Below are positions 23,141 through 33,548 of a stretch of 64,000 nucleotides of DNA, piece by piece. The notes under the pieces are model-generated. The model worked only from the letters and a program-made list of their open reading frames with translations. It did not search any database and had not been told where the DNA came from. Position numbers and translations under genes: made by a program. Every line of letters starts with the position of its first letter. The stretch's first letter is position 1. The DNA is from Eonycteris spelaea (taxonomy: Eukaryota; Chordata; Mammalia; Chiroptera; Pteropodidae), in NCBI GenBank assembly GCA_003508835.1, contig PUFA01000066.1, positions 1,736,001-1,800,000 of the forward strand, written 5' to 3'.

Positions 23141-23879
23141 CTCTTGATCTTGCGACGCCCTGCAGAAAAGCGCTTTGGACCAAAAATCTGCTCTCTCTAT
23201 CAGAATATGTCTACCGTCCATAAAGTCTTAGGATTTTAGGGAGGATGTCTTTTTCCCTCGCCTGCCTCCTGATGGCAAGCCCCTAATTTGTCATGATGTT
23301 CACTTAAAACAGCAGAGGATAAAATATTTCCAAGCCCTTTTTCCAGCTTTACTACATACTTTAAGAAATTGTTTCTGCCTCTTCCTTTATAACAGACAAT
23401 GGCTACTTAAGAAATAATACATTTTGTTATGTACGGAATCTTATAATAGGGACAAAATCCAGTGATTAAAGAATGATCCCTTCTGTTCCAAGTAGCCCAA
23501 CCAGATGGAAGCCAACTTACAAAGGAACCCGCAGCATCTCACCCCAAGACTGTAGTCTTTCCTGTTTATGAGCTTATTCTGTCAAGCCCTAGTGGGTTTG
23601 GTTTTGTTTGAGGTTTAACAGGATTTCAGACTTGAGGGTGGTCTCTTTGGATTTTCTCCTTTTTTCTTTGATGCTTAAAAATACCCCACGGCACCAAAGA
23701 AACAACCGTGGAGGAGAAGATTGGAATTACACAGGATGTAATTCCCTTTCATAGAAATGTTGAAGTGTGTCACCTCTGGGGGTGTGACTTTCCTGGTGCC
23801 AGAGGCAAAAAAAAAAAAAAAAAAATGAGGTTTGCTTAAATAAAGATGCAGACTTGGCTACATAGAAGTAGAATAAATA
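23141..23879. other. Unique AT-rich DNA with a 19-base A run
   Basis: A poly(A) run of 19 lies at 23807-23825. I could not find a SINE body or a processed pseudogene upstream of it. Nothing else is recognised. Confidence 0.45.
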
Positions 23880-23990
23880 TCTGTCTCCCTGGGCCAGAAT
23901 GAAAGCTACGTGAAGGCAGAACTCTTGCTCTCTGTGAGTCCCCAGAGCCTTGAATGGTACTGGATACAGGACACCTCACTGCCTAGGCTA
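23880..23990 (+). mobile_element. L2 LINE 3' terminal fragment, sense
   Basis: AGAATGAAAGCTACGTGAAGGCAG, CTCTTGCTCTCTGTGAGTCCCCAGAGCCTTGAATGGTACTGG corresponds to the L2 series GAATGTAAGCTCCATGAGGGCAG, TTTTGTCTGTTTTG..., CCCCAGCGCCTAGAACAGTGCCTGG. About 110 bases survive. Confidence 0.65.
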
Positions 23991-24649
23991 GCGCACCTGG
24001 ACCACGTTCAGCTCCCAGGCCCCTGCCCCTTCTGGCCGGACCCATCCCTCCTGCTTCCTCAGTTCTGGGTTCTCATCCTGACAGCCGGGGATGCTGAGAT
24101 AATTAGCGTTCCACCTTCCACCTGGATTTGCATAATCATGCACACTTAGTGACCTTATCTGTACCATAATTACTGACGTTGTGCTGACATTCCAAACTTT
24201 TCAAGGCCGTGCACATCTCTTCTCCTTCCTACATTTACTTCAGTGAGATTTTCAAGGTGGTTATTGCGATTCCTGGCTTTTCCAGACATGACTCCTGCTC
24301 CAAAAATGCAGAAGAATCAAAGCCCCTCTATGTAACCATTTCTGCCTCTAAAATCAGGGGAGGAAGGGTGGGGTGCACTTTGGTGCCATATATTTAGTAC
24401 TTGGGGGGGGCGGGATGAAGGCTGTTGTATTTTCCATACAAGCATCTGCTCCCTGAAAACACACAAGTCTCTCATTGTCCCCTGCAGAGAGAGGAAAATG
24501 TCCTGGTCCTGGTGAATCAGACAGGATGCCTTGGCCAGGATTTTCATGATTGCTGGGACAGACAGAGCAGTTTGGAAGTGGCAGTCCTATTGGCTCTGAA
24601 AAATGTAGATGTGCGAATCCTCTAGAACAGGCCTTTTCACACTTGTTTC
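23991..24649. other. Unique non-coding DNA, no recognised feature
   Basis: No exon or repeat is recognised; G-runs occur near 24404. Confidence 0.4.
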
Positions 24650-25066
24650 ACTGTGTTATGAACTGAATATTTGTTTCCCACCCCCCCCCAAATTCACATG
24701 TTGAAGCCCTAACCCCCCCGTGTGGCTGTATTTGAAGATGGGGCCTTCGAAGGAGTAATTTGGTTCAAGGTCATTAGGGTAGGACCCTGATCTGACAGGA
24801 TGGTGGCCTTATTAAAACAAACAAAAAAAAATGCAGAAAGCTCACTCTTTTCCTCTCCACATGCGCACACCAAAAAAAGGCCGCTTGAGCACGCAGCGAG
24901 CAGGCAGACATCGCAGCCCACGAGGAGAGCCTTCACCAGACACCAGCCCTGCTGGCACCCTGGTCTTCCACTTCTGGGCTCCGGAACTGTGAGAAAATCA
25001 GTGTCTATTATTTAACCACTCAGTCTGATATTTCATTTTGGCAGCCGAGCCAAGACAGACTGTGAC
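24650..25066 (+). mobile_element. MLT1-type (ERVL-MaLR) solo LTR, sense
   Basis: Nearly full-length LTR. It begins TGTGTTATGAACTGAATATTTG and continues AAATTCACATGTTGAAGCCCTAACCCCCC, GTGTGGCTGTATTTGAAGATGGGGCCTT, GGTCATTAGGGTAGGACCCTGATC and GCCTTCACCAGACACCAGCCCTGCTGGCACC. It ends with GGAACTGTGAGAAAATCAGTGTC, ACCACTCAGTCTGATATTTCATTTTGGCAGCC. These are the MLT1B/C-type landmarks in order. An A-rich interruption (24817-24831) replaces part of the middle. No internal region remains. Confidence 0.88.
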
Positions 25067-25553
25067 CCACAATTAGAGAAACTCATTTTATCAGACGTGG
25101 TGCAAGCACACGTGTGTGTGCGGCATGAAATAATAGTTACCCTCACCACATACGGGCATATGGTATTTCCTCTTCTATTGCACTCGCTCCCTTTTGATTC
25201 TGTCTTATTCCATTCCATTTCGTGTTTTTAACATGCTGATTATGACCAACTGAATTGATTTCATGACCCATAACCGGGTGGCAAGCGCAGTTTGAGAACT
25301 TTGCTGGCACTGTTCTTCCTTTGGTTTGTGAAACACAAGCCCCTCCAGATGCTTCACTGGCAGAGACCCCAGGAGGCAAGCAGAGCACTTTTCCCCTGGA
25401 AGCCTGGTGTCAGAGCAGCATGGACCAGGAGAATTTTTCAATGAAAAATACCTACGTCCTCAGAGATGCAGTCAGCAAATGCTACGATGCCAGAAATGAC
25501 CTGGTTTCTTTGAAAAAATAAATATCAAGGGGAAAAAAGGGAGGATGTTATTG
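25067..25553. other. Unique non-coding DNA, no recognised feature
   Basis: No exon or repeat is recognised. Confidence 0.4.
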
Positions 25554-25868
25554 ACTGATGCTGTCCAATACAGCAGCAACTAGTCACATGTGGGTACCGA
25601 GCACGCAAAATGTGGCTAAACTGAGATGTTTTGTAAGTGTAAGATATACACCTGATATTGAAGTCTTCGTAGAAAAAGCATTGTAAAATATCCCACTGAT
25701 AATTCTTACATTGATTATATGTTAAAATAATACTCTGGATATATTGAGTTAAATAAAATATATTAGTAAAATTAGTTTCACCTATTTTTCATTTTTTTTA
25801 AATTTAGCATCTAGGAAATTAAAACTTACACACGTAGCTCATCTTGTATTTTTACTGAGTGGTATGCT
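25554..25868 (-). mobile_element. hAT-Charlie non-autonomous DNA transposon
   Basis: The left end TGATGCTGTCCAATACAGCAGC, AACTAGTCACATGTGGGTACCGAGCACGCAAAATGTGGCTAAACTGAGATG is typical of the MER5-related group (CAGTGCTGTCCAATA..., GCCACATGTGGCTA..., GAAATGTGGCTAG). It is followed by an AT-rich interior (CACCTGATATTGAAG, AAAATATCCCACTGATAA, GATTATATGTTAAAATAAT, ATATTGAGTTAAATAAAATATATTA) and a degraded far end. No transposase is present. Confidence 0.82.
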
Positions 25869-25899
25869 TGTGCAGACTAAAACAGACTTGAGGCGCATC

Positions 25900-26308
25900 A
25901 ATCAAAGGAAATATATAGGCCTTGTTTAGATCCTAATTCAAAGAAATCAACTAAAAAAATGTGAGATAATTGGGTAAATTTGAAAACTGACTGGGTATTT
26001 GATAATATTAAAGGGACTATTATGAGAATTTTGAGTTGTGATAACAGTACAGTAATTATGTTACAAAAGAGCCCTTATCTTTTAGAAATGTGCATGAATA
26101 AAATGATATATTGCTTGGGATTTTCTTCAAAATAATTAAATGTGAGGAAAAAAATCAAGAGGGATGGTTGTAGATGAAGAAAGTTTGGCCCCAGGTGTTG
26201 AAGATGAGGACATGGAAGTTCATTATAGTGTTCTCTTTACTTTCCCGTAGATTTGAAATTTTCCCAAAATATGAAATAAAATTGTTAAAAGGCTGAAAAA
26301 AATCTACT
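25900..26308 (+). mobile_element. L1 3' untranslated region, sense, ending near a short A-run
   Basis: Matches old L1 3' UTR landmarks: AATTTGAAAACTGACTGGGTATTTGATAATATTAAAG, GTTGTGATAACAGTACAGTAATTATGTTA, GCCCTTATCTTTTAGAAATGTGCATG, TTCTTCAAAATAATTAAATGTGAGG, GAAGTTCATTATAGTGTTCTCTTTACTTTCCCGTAG and TTGAAATTTTCCCAAAATATGAAATAAAATTGTTAAAAGGC. This is the 3' end typical of L1MA/L1MB-age elements. Confidence 0.85.
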
Positions 26309-26369
26309 ACATAAGAAAATCGTAAACAAAATCAAAGCAAACCCCAAAGAGACGACATATGTGGTTATA

Positions 26370-26516
26370 AGGACGGAATCCAGAGTGGGACCACCTGGGT
26401 TCAGATCCAGACTTTCTCCCTCCCTGTGAGCTGTGTGACCTTGGGCAAGCAACTTAGCCTCTCTGTGCTCCAGTTTCCTCCTTGACAAAGGGGGATAATA
26501 ATAATATTTACCTGGT
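26370..26516 (+). mobile_element. MIR SINE, sense
   Basis: Well-preserved MIR: GGACGGAATCCAGAGTGGGACCACCTGGGTTCAGATCCAG (tRNA-like B box region), CTGTGTGACCTTGGGCAAGCAACTTAGCCTCTCTGTGCTCCAGTTTCCTCCTTGACAAAGGGGGATAATAATAATATTTACC. The tRNA-like box is part of MIR, not a tRNA gene. Confidence 0.93.
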
Positions 26517-26521
26517 GGGGG

Positions 26522-26600
26522 GATGTTTCCAATAGCTGCTGTAACAGATGACCACAAACTTAAAACAAGACATGTTTATTATCTTATACTCTTAATAGTA
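26522..26600 (-). mobile_element. MLT1-type LTR 3' end, antisense fragment
   Basis: TTTCCAATAGCTGCTGTAACAGATGACCACAAACTTAAAACAAGACATGTTTATTATCTTATACTC is the reverse complement of the common MLT1-class LTR 3' terminus (AAGCCACTAAGTTTGTGGTAATTTGTTA). It directly follows the MIR. Confidence 0.75.
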
Positions 26601-26639
26601 TGATTATTATTACATAGCATTCATAAACAATAGCTAAAA

Positions 26640-27017
26640 TACTGAACTCATCAGAAAAAAAAAATTGTAGCCAGGTATGGTCTGTTAACGAAAGAGTCTA
26701 AGTGGAATCTTCCGTGGAAGAAATGTGATACCTCTCCTTCATCCCCATTTGACTTCATCTCCTCTTTCCTGCTGGCTGGGCAGTGGGTGTAATGGCTGGA
26801 GCTGGAGTTACTATCTTGGACCATGAAGTAACCCCAGGAAGGGAGGCCACTCATGGCAGGAGAGTATAAATGAAGAACTACAGCTTTTTGAGAGCTTGGT
26901 AGAACACAGCCCCCATGCCCAGCCTGTTACGTGACATTAAAAACAAATTTATATTGTGCTTAAGCTTCTGTTATCTGGGGCCTGGGTCACTCATAGCAGA
27001 ATGTAAACCTACTGGTA
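26640..27017 (+). mobile_element. Ancient LTR (ERVL/MaLR-like), sense, degraded
   Basis: GGTGTAATGGCTGGAGCTGGAGTTACTATCTTGGACCATGAAG and the 3' part GTGCTTAAGCTTCTGTTATCTGGGGCCTGGGTCACTCATAGCAGAATG resemble an old LTR with a TTTAAGCCACTGTTATTTGGG-type 3' end. Family uncertain. Confidence 0.5.
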
Positions 27018-27729
27018 CTTTAATTTTCATCTCTTTCTCATAAATCGTGTGAGATGTCAAATATGTGGAGAGGCCACAGAATGAAATAAGAAAACAGCCT
27101 GCACCTGGAGACCCAAAGGGCTTTGTTGTCCTTTTTAATATATGGAGCCGAGAGGAGAGCCAATGCCATCATCCCAGTTTAGCCCAATCGTGGTTTCATT
27201 TATTTCTTCCCTTTTTTGTCATCTTGTTAAATGTCATGATCCTTGATGCGGCAGAAACATGACAAGAAGATTTAACTCCGGCTGTAAAGCCATGTGCGAA
27301 ATGGACAGGTCTGGGTGGCAAGTCCCCGTGAGTGGACACAGCATAAGCCCAGGTAGCCAGGGGCTGCCCTGGAGCCACACTAGCCCAGACCCCAGGCAGA
27401 GTGGGGACAGAGACCGAGTAACAGACAGAAGCAGAGTGGCCTCGCCTAAAAAGCATTGAGAGAAAAGAGGAATAAAGATTAATTTTGAGAACACGCCCTT
27501 GATTCCTTCTGGCCCGTGGGTGTCCATGAGAACGAGTTTGTGTGGTTTTCATTCTTCGCATGTCCTTCGAGGAATTCTGTTTTGGAGTAGGAAAAGCCCA
27601 TTCAACACCATGTAAAATGTGTTTGGAATTCTAACCAATTCAGTCCAGCAAACACATTAAATGTGGCTCAACTGCTACTCAAGGTGATGAAGATGCCTCC
27701 GTGGCCACTTGGGTGGGGTATCCCTCACC
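27018..27729. other. Unique non-coding DNA, no recognised feature
   Basis: No exon or repeat is recognised. Confidence 0.4.
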
Positions 27730-28215
27730 TCTGTCCTCATTACTGAGTGGTCCTTGGCTTTTTCAGGAGCATCCTGCTCCCATCTGCATCCCAGGGGTCT
27801 TGGGGTGGCTGACCCCACCCCAGCCACAGAGCTGTTACAAGGGTATTCCCATCTTCTTTGCCTGTGATTGAGTCAAGCACGCACACGTGACCCAGCTCAG
27901 GCCAAGGACATCCCAGGAAGTATTTTGCTGGAGGTGGGGGATGGGGCATGAGCAATGCCCTCCTTGTTCTTCTGGGAGAAAGTCCAGAATGACCCTGATT
28001 TTCCTGATGAACAGGGACAAAGAGGTCAGATGGGAACAAGACGAAGCCTTGACTGTGCCGAGTGAAGCAGAGACAGACAAAAACCTTGAGGACACCCATC
28101 GTCAGGGTGCTGAACCAACCGCTCCTGCAGCCCACCCTGCCTCCACCCTTCCGGTTACATGAGCCAACACATTGTGCTCCCAGTTAGGCTTTATGACATT
28201 GGGCAAACTGACCTT
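27730..28215 (+). mobile_element. Ancient solo LTR, sense (family A of this window)
   Basis: Same family as 19940-20285 and 31991-32405 but in the opposite orientation. Landmarks: TTGGGGTGGCTGACCCCACCCC, GCACACGTGACCCAGCTCAGGCCAAGGACATCCC, AAGCAGAGACAGACAAAAACCTTGAGGACACC, and the 3' part CACCCTTCCGGTTACATGAGCCAACACATTGTGCTCCCAGTTAGG (compare GGACTTTTCAGTTACGTGAGCCAATAAATTCC...TTAAGCC in the family as I know it). Solo LTR only. Confidence 0.6.
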
Positions 28216-30242
28216 ACTTCATGTTGGGTTCATAGCGTGTGAAGGAAGGCTGTGAGCTGAGCTTCTCGTTGCTGTGATTATCATCACCCGTTTGTTCTGT
28301 TTGCCTACTTTTAGCACAAATACCCAGAACCACGTTTGAAAGGTGCCTGAAATCTATCACCATGAATCGCATGAACAGAGAGCATCAAAGAGAGGTGAGT
28401 CTTCCATGATCAAGAATGGGTTGGAGTTGGAAATTACTAAGCTTCTACAAAATAATGAATAAAAATCATCTCAAGTGCTTCTTACGATGGTAAATGATAT
28501 AAGATGATTTTCACCTAAGAACGACGCTTCTCTGACTCCATGGGCAGCTACTTAAATTTATCTTTTTCCTGGGACCTTTGCAAGTTGGTCCAGCTGACCA
28601 CCATCAGTAATAAAAGTGTGGAAAGGTAAAAGCTGCCATCACACTTCCTATTTGTTGTTTGTGTGTGCACACATGAGTGTGCAAGGAATACACAGAAAGA
28701 CAATGAAAAAAGCACAGTTCATGTCTCCAAATTCGTCATCTCCTCCCCCCCCACCCTTTTTAAAAAAAATCTTGTTGAACTTCCCATTTAAGTTTCACTC
28801 CCAGCTGTGGTGAGGTGATGAGGACATAAAGAATGTCGTTATATGTTTTAGTTCTAAGACCCAGGCCAAGGGAATCCCCTGGGAATACTTTAATGTTTTA
28901 ATATTTTATCTATATTCCTATTTCCTATTAGATTTCCCAGTATAATTCCCAATGTCAATCATATGGATGCATTTTTTTTTTTTTTCTTAAAAGAGAAAAC
29001 AGGGCTTCGGTGAGAACGTTGGTCTGTCTGACCCTTCCCCAAACACTCCACGCGCACTCAGACTGGGCTCACTCCGCTGGAAGGAGAGAGGCTGTGTTCA
29101 GTATAAATGCAAACCGCTCCAGACACTCAGGATTATCTGTGCTCTGCATGAATAACGACAGCAGCTTGCAAGTGGGCAGGACTTGGCGGAGAGGCCCCGT
29201 CTCAAATCCGCAGCGGCACCAACACGCTCTCCCCGAAGTGCCTGTGAAATCTGCCTTCAGTTGCTAATTTCACACTCCAGGGACAGAGCTGTGAACAGCT
29301 CAGAGCACGTAATTCTCATTTTCATAACAGTTTTCTTAACCTTCAGATACCCTTTTATGGCATTTATTTCCCACCTTTTAAAAATTAAGATGCTCAGTCC
29401 CTTTAAGGTTAAGTGTCAGGTTTGATTTTGCTTAATCGTCTTTTTAATTTCATCACTTTGCAAATAGCACAGATATTAGTTTGTCTTTATATATTTTGCA
29501 AAGCTTTCTTCGACTGGATTGCAATTTTTAAAATCAAAACGAATGGTTCGCATAGTCTGCATTCATTATTCCCTCTCCTGCCATTTTTCTAAATAATGTA
29601 GGTACTTTCGACGTTTCTGTGATGAACATGGGATCTTTTCAAAGGCACTGTTAAAAAATGCTTTACATCTCCCTTCAGATCATAAAGTGAATTTTCTTCT
29701 CTGGGTTTTGCAGACCTGAGACACACTCGTCTCTTCTAGAACGTGTTACAAGACACAGGGCAGGGTCCTTTGGGACAGATAGAGGGTGAGAAATAGAGCT
29801 GACTGAACCAGTGAAGTTGATTGATGAATGGGGAGGCATCACTCCAAAGTGGAGATTTTGTAAGAATTTTGATAGCCAGATTTATAAACCCCTGACAGTT
29901 TTATATTTGAGATTAGAGTTTGCTTGTTCCTGTTGTCAGCTGATTTTGTTGTGCTGTTCCATCACTGACTCAGTCCAGAGGGGACAACTATTCAGATCGG
30001 AGAATATTATGATAGTATGGTTCAGTAGATATATCAAAATCCACATTTGTTTTTAGTTTAAATTGGTTGTGTAGAAGTCTTTAATAACCACAGTTCACAT
30101 TGTTGTACATTTAGAAGTGAAATGGGTTTGATATCAGGAAATTAATACCATTCATCCTAAATTTTAATTCCTGTTACAATTCTCTTCAGTCCTCAGGCTG
30201 TGCCAAGCCTGGGGGTCCCCAGATCAAGACGGGAACTTTGAG
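28216..30242. other. Repeat-poor unique DNA
   Basis: Two kilobases without a recognised transposon. Contains T-runs (28972-28985). The block 29310-29620 is AT-rich with several TAATTT/AAATTA motifs and looks like candidate conserved non-coding DNA, which is an inference. No coding exon is recognised. Confidence 0.45.
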
Positions 30243-30717
30243 TGCTGAGCGAGTTTCCGAGTTTCCGAGTTTCCGGTGCTTGTTGTTACAAATTAGCACA
30301 AACGTGGCGGCTTAACACAATAGAAATTTATGCTCTCACGGTTCTGGGGGCCAGAAGTCCACAATCAACGTGTTGGCGGGGCTGTGCTCGTCCGGACGCC
30401 AGGGGAAAATCCAGTCCTTGCTTCCTCCAGCTTCTGGTAGCTATCGGCATTCCTTGGCTCGTGGCTGCATCGTTCTGGTCTCTGCCCCTGTGTTCCCGTG
30501 GCCTCCTCCTCTTCTGTGGGTGTTTATGGTCTCCTGTTTCTCACTTACCAAGACACTGGTGATAGCATTTAGGGCCCACCCAAATGATCCAAGATAAGCT
30601 TCTCTTCTCAAATTCCTTAACCTAATCACATCTTTCGCCCTATGAGGTCATAGTCACAGGCTCTGGGGATTATGATGTGGACATATCTTTTGGGGAGCCA
30701 TCATTCAGCCCATCACA
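30243..30717 (-). mobile_element. MLT1-type (ERVL-MaLR) solo LTR, antisense, near full length
   Basis: Read in reverse, it runs through the standard LTR landmarks. On the plus strand: TTGTTACAAATTAGCACAAACGTGGCGGCTTAACACAATAGAAATTTATGC, GGTTCTGGGGGCCAGAAGTCCACAATCAACGTGTTGGCGGGGCTGTGCTC, GGCATTCCTTGGCTCGTGGCTGC, TTAGGGCCCACCCAAATGATCC, CCTTAACCTAATCACATC, CACAGGCTCTGGGGATTATGATGTGGACATATCTTTTGGGGAGCCATCATTCAGCCCATCACA. The outer edge carries a triplicated octamer (30251-30274). Solo LTR; no proviral interior. Confidence 0.9.
30251..30274. repeat. Perfect (GAGTTTCC)3 octamer repeat
   Basis: Three exact tandem copies of an 8-mer. It sits where the MLT1 LTR consensus has a single TAGTTTCCTA-like terminal segment, so it is probably a local expansion of the LTR edge. 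Confidence 0.93.
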
Positions 30718-30802
30718 AGGCCCTCACCCTTCTTTCATTTATGATGGTGAAAATGGGGCTCCCCTGTCTAGAGAGAAGATCCAGGGATGTCATACTGATT
30801 TT

Positions 30803-30880
30803 CTATTTACTGTCATAATAAATTACCACCAATTCAGCAGCCCCACAGCTTCTTGGCACATTCTTCTCCTCTACTTCTAA
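30803..30880 (-). mobile_element. Possible second MLT1-type LTR head, antisense
   Basis: TTTACTGTCATAATAAATTACCACCAATTCAGCAGCCCCACAGCTTCTTGG resembles the reverse-complement LTR end GCTGTAACAAATTACCACAAACTTAG. The similarity fades after about 60 bases, so this is a weak call. Confidence 0.35.
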
Positions 30881-31529
30881 CTCTTACTCTTCCGCCTGTC
30901 CCATCAGCAATGATCCTGCTAATTCCTCTTTTCTAATCAGTTGGATTCTTCCCTGATTTTTTCATTTTTTTGTCCTCACATCAGTCTTTGCCGACGATTG
31001 CGAACTCCACCCCATACCCAACTGTGTTTCCACAGCCAAGCCCTCCATGGAATATACTCTTTTGCTGTGGAGTTTACCAAAACGACAGTATTTCCAGCAG
31101 GTCCCTTTCCTTGATTCTTTTCTTCTGTGACTCTTCTTACTCCAGCAATATGTCCCCAACCAGACACCTGAAGACTTACAAGATGATTTCCAGCATAACC
31201 TGGATGAATGTTTTCTGAAGGCTGATATTTATTTTCATGAGTTTTAAGGGGAAAATGTAATCAGCAAATAAAACACATGTTTTCACAAATCTTAATGTCT
31301 AGGAAACAGTTGTAGGTTAAGTAAAATAAAAATGGAGTCTGTTCAAAGAGATATAAGTAAATTAAAACACAAATGGAATGCAGGTACGGAAAAATAATGG
31401 TGATGGTAAACAGGTTGCTCGAGTTTGGAAAACCCTGACCCACAAGATAAAAAGTCTAAATTCATTCGGCACAAAGATGTCAACTCTCTGAGCCAATCTT
31501 TCTCGCAGCGCTATCAGCTGCCGAAAACA
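30881..31529. other. Unique non-coding DNA, no recognised feature
   Basis: No exon or repeat is recognised. Confidence 0.4.
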
Positions 31530-31800
31530 CACGTCTCTTCGGCCAGATGCCACTTCATCTTTCCCCTGAACTAACCACAGGTTTCCCCAGCTGTCACACC
31601 TTCCCCATCCAGCTGCTCCTCGGAATCCCTCAAGATCAGGTCACACCTCACCTCCTCCAGGAAGCCTTCCCTAAGCATGACAGCCTCTGGACCTTTCCCT
31701 CTGTTATTTATAGCACCTGTTACTTGAATGTCTCATTTGTTCTTTATCCACAGCTCATCTGGTGCTTTTCTCCCTGACTGAAGTCTCTAAATGCAGGCAT
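31530..31800 (+). mobile_element. L2 LINE 3' fragment, sense
   Basis: CCAGCTGTCACACCTTCCCCATCCAGCTGC, TCAGGTCACACCTCACCTCCTCCAGGAAGCCTTCCCTAAGC (L2 landmark CTCCTTCAGG...GAGGCCTTCCCTGACC), TGTTATTTATAGCACCTGTTACTTG, CTGACTGAAGTCTCTAAATGCAGGCATTACTT. The internal order matches L2. Confidence 0.75.
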
Positions 31801-31935
31801 TACTTCACACCATAGGCAGTTAGTTCAAAGGTAGTTTTGGTAACCCCTACACATCCCAAAGGCAAGGTTCTCCTTTGGGCCAAAAACCAGAGGTAAGTAG
31901 CTTCAGGCATGGATTTTGTTAATCGCCCCCCCTAA

Positions 31936-31990
31936 CACGGATCCAGCCAGCAAGCATTCTTGGAGCACAGGCTCTGTGCCAGGCTCCAGC
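31936..31990 (-). mobile_element. L2 LINE 3' end, antisense, short
   Basis: ATCCAGCCAGCAAGCATTCTTGGAGCACAGGCTCTGTGCCAGGCTCC resembles the L2 terminus ATCCAACAAACATTTATTGAGCACCTACTATGTGCCAGGC. Its first 19 bases are identical to those at 34494-34512, the start of another L2 copy. Confidence 0.6.
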
Positions 31991-32405
31991 AGCTCAACTC
32001 CTGTCTTCAGGGCTCCATTTCTTGGCCCCGCCTTCCTCTGTGTGGCCTCACACACAGGCACTCCCCCCTCAGCTTAGGGGCCCGGTTTTACATCCTGACA
32101 GTAACAGGTCCTAGGTTCTCTCTCCCAGCAGCTTTCATTGGCCTGGTTTGGGTCATGTGGCCATCAGTGAAGGACTTTGGCCAAGGAAAAGGGACACGCG
32201 AATATATTAATTGGCCAGGCTGGGGTCATGAACCCATACCTACAATTGGAAGCTACATGGAGTCCATTCTTCAGAGAGAGTGAAGAAGAGACGGAGGAGA
32301 GAGAAATCACCACGAAGAAAAAGAGGCTGGACTTCCGGGAGAAAAAGAAACAGATGCAGGGCAGACAAAAAAAAAACAGCTGTCCCCCACAACATGTGTG
32401 TGAGT
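31991..32405 (-). mobile_element. Ancient solo LTR, antisense (family A of this window)
   Basis: Same orientation as 19940-20285. Landmarks: CGCCTTCCTCTGTGTGGCCTCACACACAGGCACTCCCC, AGCAGCTTTCATTGGCCTGGTTTGGGTCATGTGGCC, GGGACACGCGAATATATTAATTGGCCAGGCTGGGGTCATGAACCC, CTACATGGAGTCCATTC and GGGCAGACAAAAAAAAAACAGCTGTCCCCCACAAC at the far end. This copy retains the 5' half of the LTR that the 19.9-kb copy lacks, so the two together outline the element. Confidence 0.65.
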
Positions 32406-33164
32406 GACCAAGGCAGGAAAGAAGCTCATGCCGAGTGTGGAACACGTGGTGGGGAGATGAGAGGGTACAGTCGGAGACAGGAGAGAATGAACCGACGAGA
32501 AAGTCAATGGCACTGGGCACTTGCAGACATTTTGGTATTGGTGTTTCGTTGAGAAAAGGAATTATAATGATGTGTAACATGTAAATACTTAGAAACAGAG
32601 GAATATGTGCAAATAAATGTGGGTCGAGTAAGAAATATTACACAAACAAAAGGCAGTCTGGAAATTACTGCCAAAGACCGAAGCCAGTAAATCCTTATTT
32701 CCCTCAGGATCCCCAGTTTCTATAGAGAGATTAAGTTTTATTTACCTGTTTTTAAATATTAAACTTGTAGTTTGGAGGCTTAATTCCTTAGTCAAGAGAA
32801 AGAATGTCTATTTTTGTGTAATGAGGATAACTGGCTCCCTTTGATCTAATGCTGTGTCTAAATCTTCAATCAGATTTGGGGCTGGGCTGATAAACTTGGA
32901 TGTGACTGCTCTTAGCTTCTGTTAAGCAAAGAATAATGTCACAGGCAGTAACTGACTAGAGAGAATGGGCTTCAGTAGTGGTGGAAGTTAAGAGAGAAAG
33001 TTGAGGTGATTATGGAAAGACCCTCCTATCCTCTGATAATAAGAATAGACTGAGAAGGTGAGAAAAGATTACAAACTCAAAAGCTTCCCTGTGGCCGCAG
33101 GAATCAAACACCACTATTTCTTTCTCTTTCTGTCCCACTTAACAGTTTGTAAAGAATTTCTATG
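32406..33164. other. Unique non-coding DNA, no recognised feature
   Basis: AT-rich in the centre (32560-32830). No exon or repeat is recognised. Confidence 0.4.
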
Positions 33165-33548
33165 ACCCCAGATCCCCCATTCTCCCTACTCCCTAGGCAT
33201 CACACACACTGGCCTCATTTCCGGTCCTTTGAATTCCTTTTTTCCTCTGGGTCTTTGCATTTGCTGTTCCCTCTGCCGGGCACACTGTTCCCTCAGATTT
33301 CCCCATGGCGATCTACCCTCACCTTTCAGGACTCAGCCTATATGTCGCCTCCACAGAGAGGCCTTCCCAGACCACCCAAAATGAGACAGTAGCCCTATAC
33401 CCAAGTCGCTCAATCTGTTTCCTTTACTGCATTTCACCACCTGAGATTATGTTTGTTTGTAAATTGCCCATCATCCCCCAGTACACTGAAATACCTAGAA
33501 ACAGACAAATCTTGTCTGCCTCCTTACTGCTGTTTGCCTAGAACGTTC
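33165..33548 (+). mobile_element. L2 LINE 3' fragment, sense
   Basis: Landmarks occur in L2 order: CACACACTGGCCTCATTTCCGG, TGGGTCTTTGCATTTGCTGTTCCCTCTGCCGGG, CCTCACCTTTCAGGACTCAGCC, CCTCCACAGAGAGGCCTTCCCAGACCACCC, CAATCTGTTTCCTTTACTGCATTTCACCACCTGAG and CTGCTGTTTGCCTAGAACG. It is one of the best L2 copies here. Confidence 0.88.

Noticed and set aside
23807..23825. 19-base poly(A), possible processed pseudogene or SINE tail
   Set aside because: No recognisable mRNA-like or SINE body precedes it and no target duplication is evident.
26385..26440. tRNA-like B-box sequences (also at 36920 and 52430)
   Set aside because: They belong to the tRNA-derived head of MIR SINEs; no cloverleaf or A-box/B-box spacing of a functional tRNA gene.
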